From an uncultured Dialister sp. (GTDB taxonomy: Bacteria; Bacillota; Negativicutes; Veillonellales; Dialisteraceae), in assembly GCA_934178345.1 (NCBI GenBank), contig CAKPQG010000011.1, positions 9,438-73,437 of the forward strand: a stretch of 64,000 nt of DNA, in the 5' to 3' direction. Both the position numbers and the translations under genes were made by a program. Positions within the stretch are counted from its first letter, which is position 1, and the number at the start of each line of letters is the position of its first letter. Positions 62,980-64,000 of the stretch are shown here, piece after piece. The notes below the pieces were generated by a model. That model worked only from the letters and a program-made list of their open reading frames with translations. It did not search any database and was not told where the DNA came from.

Positions 62980-64000
62980 ATGGCAGACGTATTAAAATTA
63001 CAGTCCACCGCGGGCATGTTCGACTATCCCGATCCCGCGAACCCTTCAAAGGGGACTACAGAGCAGCAGTACATCGGATTTGAAAAGAACAAGCACTCCG
63101 TGCTTTCCAGTCTGGTAGCGGACGAGCTTTGGCAGCCGAGCACCGCCTATGCCGTCGGACAGGTGGTCAAGAGCCCGAACATGCCCGCGAACGTCGTCGC
63201 AAGAGTGGCCACCGCAGGGACGAGCGCAGCCGCTGAACCCGTCTGGAGCAGCGCGGGGCACACCATGGCAGACGGCACCGTCACATGGACGATGCTCTAC
63301 CGCACGATCGACTACGCCACGCAGGCAGAAGTCACAGCGGGGACGAACACGTCGAAAATCGTAACGCCCGCTATGCTGGGCAGGACAATCAAAACAGATC
63401 TTGCGAGCGAAAACGCAGGAACGCTTAACGCAGCTGATAAGACAGTAGTCGGCGGCGTCACCGGCATTCTTCCAGTAGCTCATGGTGGTACAGGAACCGA
63501 TTCATTAGCCAATGTAACCGTTGGCAAAGCAGGCACTCTGGTCGGGGATGCAGGGCTTTGGGACTACCTGCACCGGCTCGGGGTAAACCCTACACTGCCG
63601 ACCACAAACGCCGCAATTAACACACTGGGCGTGTTTATGAGCTACTTTGACCAGAAAGATAAAATAGCAAACCAGCCGACGCAGTATGGGCAGCTTCTCA
63701 ATATTCCGGCAGATAAATTACAGAATGCTTGCCAGCTTTGGGTAGAACAAGCTAACGGCCGCCTGTATCACCGCGGAGGGGATGCTTTAACCGCAATCAA
63801 CGACACTCCGTTCAAACGCTTCCTCGACACAGATGACCTCTCGGCAGCGGGCGTAGTTGCAGGGGACGTTTCCAACCCAAAGAGCTGGTGGGTGAAGCTC
63901 GGAGGGGCGATCCCGATAATTATACAGGGTGGATATAATACGACGCAAAGCACTGTAACATTCCCTGTATCTTTTAAACGTCCAGTATTTGCAGTTGCAG
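62980..64000 (+). CDS. Tail fibre protein (N-terminal part, runs off the window)
   Basis: 340 codons to the window edge, without a stop; AGGAGG upstream. The LPVAHGGTGTDSLANV phrase is the GGTG motif common in tail fibres, preceded by TSKIVTPAMLGRTIKTDLAS. Specificity and total length cannot be judged from this part. Confidence 0.8.
   Translation, partial: MADVLKLQSTAGMFDYPDPANPSKGTTEQQYIGFEKNKHSVLSSLVADELWQPSTAYAVGQVVKSPNMPANVVARVATAGTSAAAEPVWSSAGHTMADGTVTWTMLYRTIDYATQAEVTAGTNTSKIVTPAMLGRTIKTDLASENAGTLNAADKTVVGGVTGILPVAHGGTGTDSLANVTVGKAGTLVGDAGLWDYLHRLGVNPTLPTTNAAINTLGVFMSYFDQKDKIANQPTQYGQLLNIPADKLQNACQLWVEQANGRLYHRGGDALTAINDTPFKRFLDTDDLSAAGVVAGDVSNPKSWWVKLGGAIPIIIQGGYNTTQSTVTFPVSFKRPVFAVA

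Larger units (their letters stand above)
33104..64000. mobile_element. Integrated HK97-type siphovirus prophage (left part)
   Basis: All genes from the integrase to the window end are phage genes in an order expected for a temperate siphovirus: lysogeny, immunity, early, replication, late control, packaging, head, tail. Lysis genes and attR are not in the window. Structural frames are intact, so the prophage could be functional. Confidence 0.95.

Overview
The window looks like the chromosome of a Firmicute with T-box regulation. Gene content and the style of its intergenic repeats suggest a Negativicute, perhaps Dialister-like. That is recognition from memory, not a database match. Positions 1-33,103 are host chromosome. 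Positions 33,104-64,000 are an HK97-type siphovirus prophage integrated behind a tRNA-Arg gene, and its right end lies beyond the window.

Host part: metG-tatD; the rpsF-ssb-rpsR operon; a DASS-family anion transporter flanked by inverted copies of a long intergenic repeat; thrC; a VTT/TVP38 membrane protein; and a minus-strand methionine block of metF, metH (without its reactivation domain) and a stand-alone MetH-reactivation protein behind a T-box with a probable Met (AUG) specifier. Next come a ThrE-type exporter and a probable tryptophan ECF transporter, in which the S component is fused to an ATPase (followed by a second ATPase and EcfT). It sits behind a T-box whose specifier reads UGG (Trp). 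Then lepA-hemW, a type I restriction-modification operon (hsdM-hsdS-hsdR), alr and tRNA-Arg(CCG).

The most striking locus is hsdS. It carries an in-frame 12-bp repeat encoding TAEL units between its two target-recognition domains. It also has a run of 19 GACA tetranucleotides at its 3' end, beyond which lies a third target-recognition domain out of frame. Losing one GACA unit or gaining two would fuse the third domain. The locus therefore appears able to change both spacer length and domain content by slipped-strand mispairing. The prophage has its own candidate switch, a G9 tract that breaks an MT-A70 adenine methyltransferase gene.

Prophage layout: a minus-strand lysogeny block (integrase, Abi-family protein, a structured spacer that may encode a small RNA, S24 repressor), a divergent promoter/operator region with three 16-bp palindromes, cro-like gene, methyltransferase, small early genes, recombination and replication genes (Gp157, Sak4-like ATPase, DUF669, primase-helicase, RusA), a late regulator, a candidate structured RNA, then packaging, head and tail genes. 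A canonical -1 slippery site (A AAA AAG) joins two tail-chaperone frames. These lie between portal and capsid, not next to the tape measure gene. The distal tail genes follow the gene-transfer-agent-like order DUF2460, DUF2163, NlpC/P60, large hub protein. A tail-fibre gene runs off the window.

Host intergenic spaces are packed with repeats: degenerate heptanucleotide tandem arrays, a GGTGCGGCGC-ended element, a palindromic MITE-like element ending in TAAGGAAAC, and a long inverted pair 14 kb apart.
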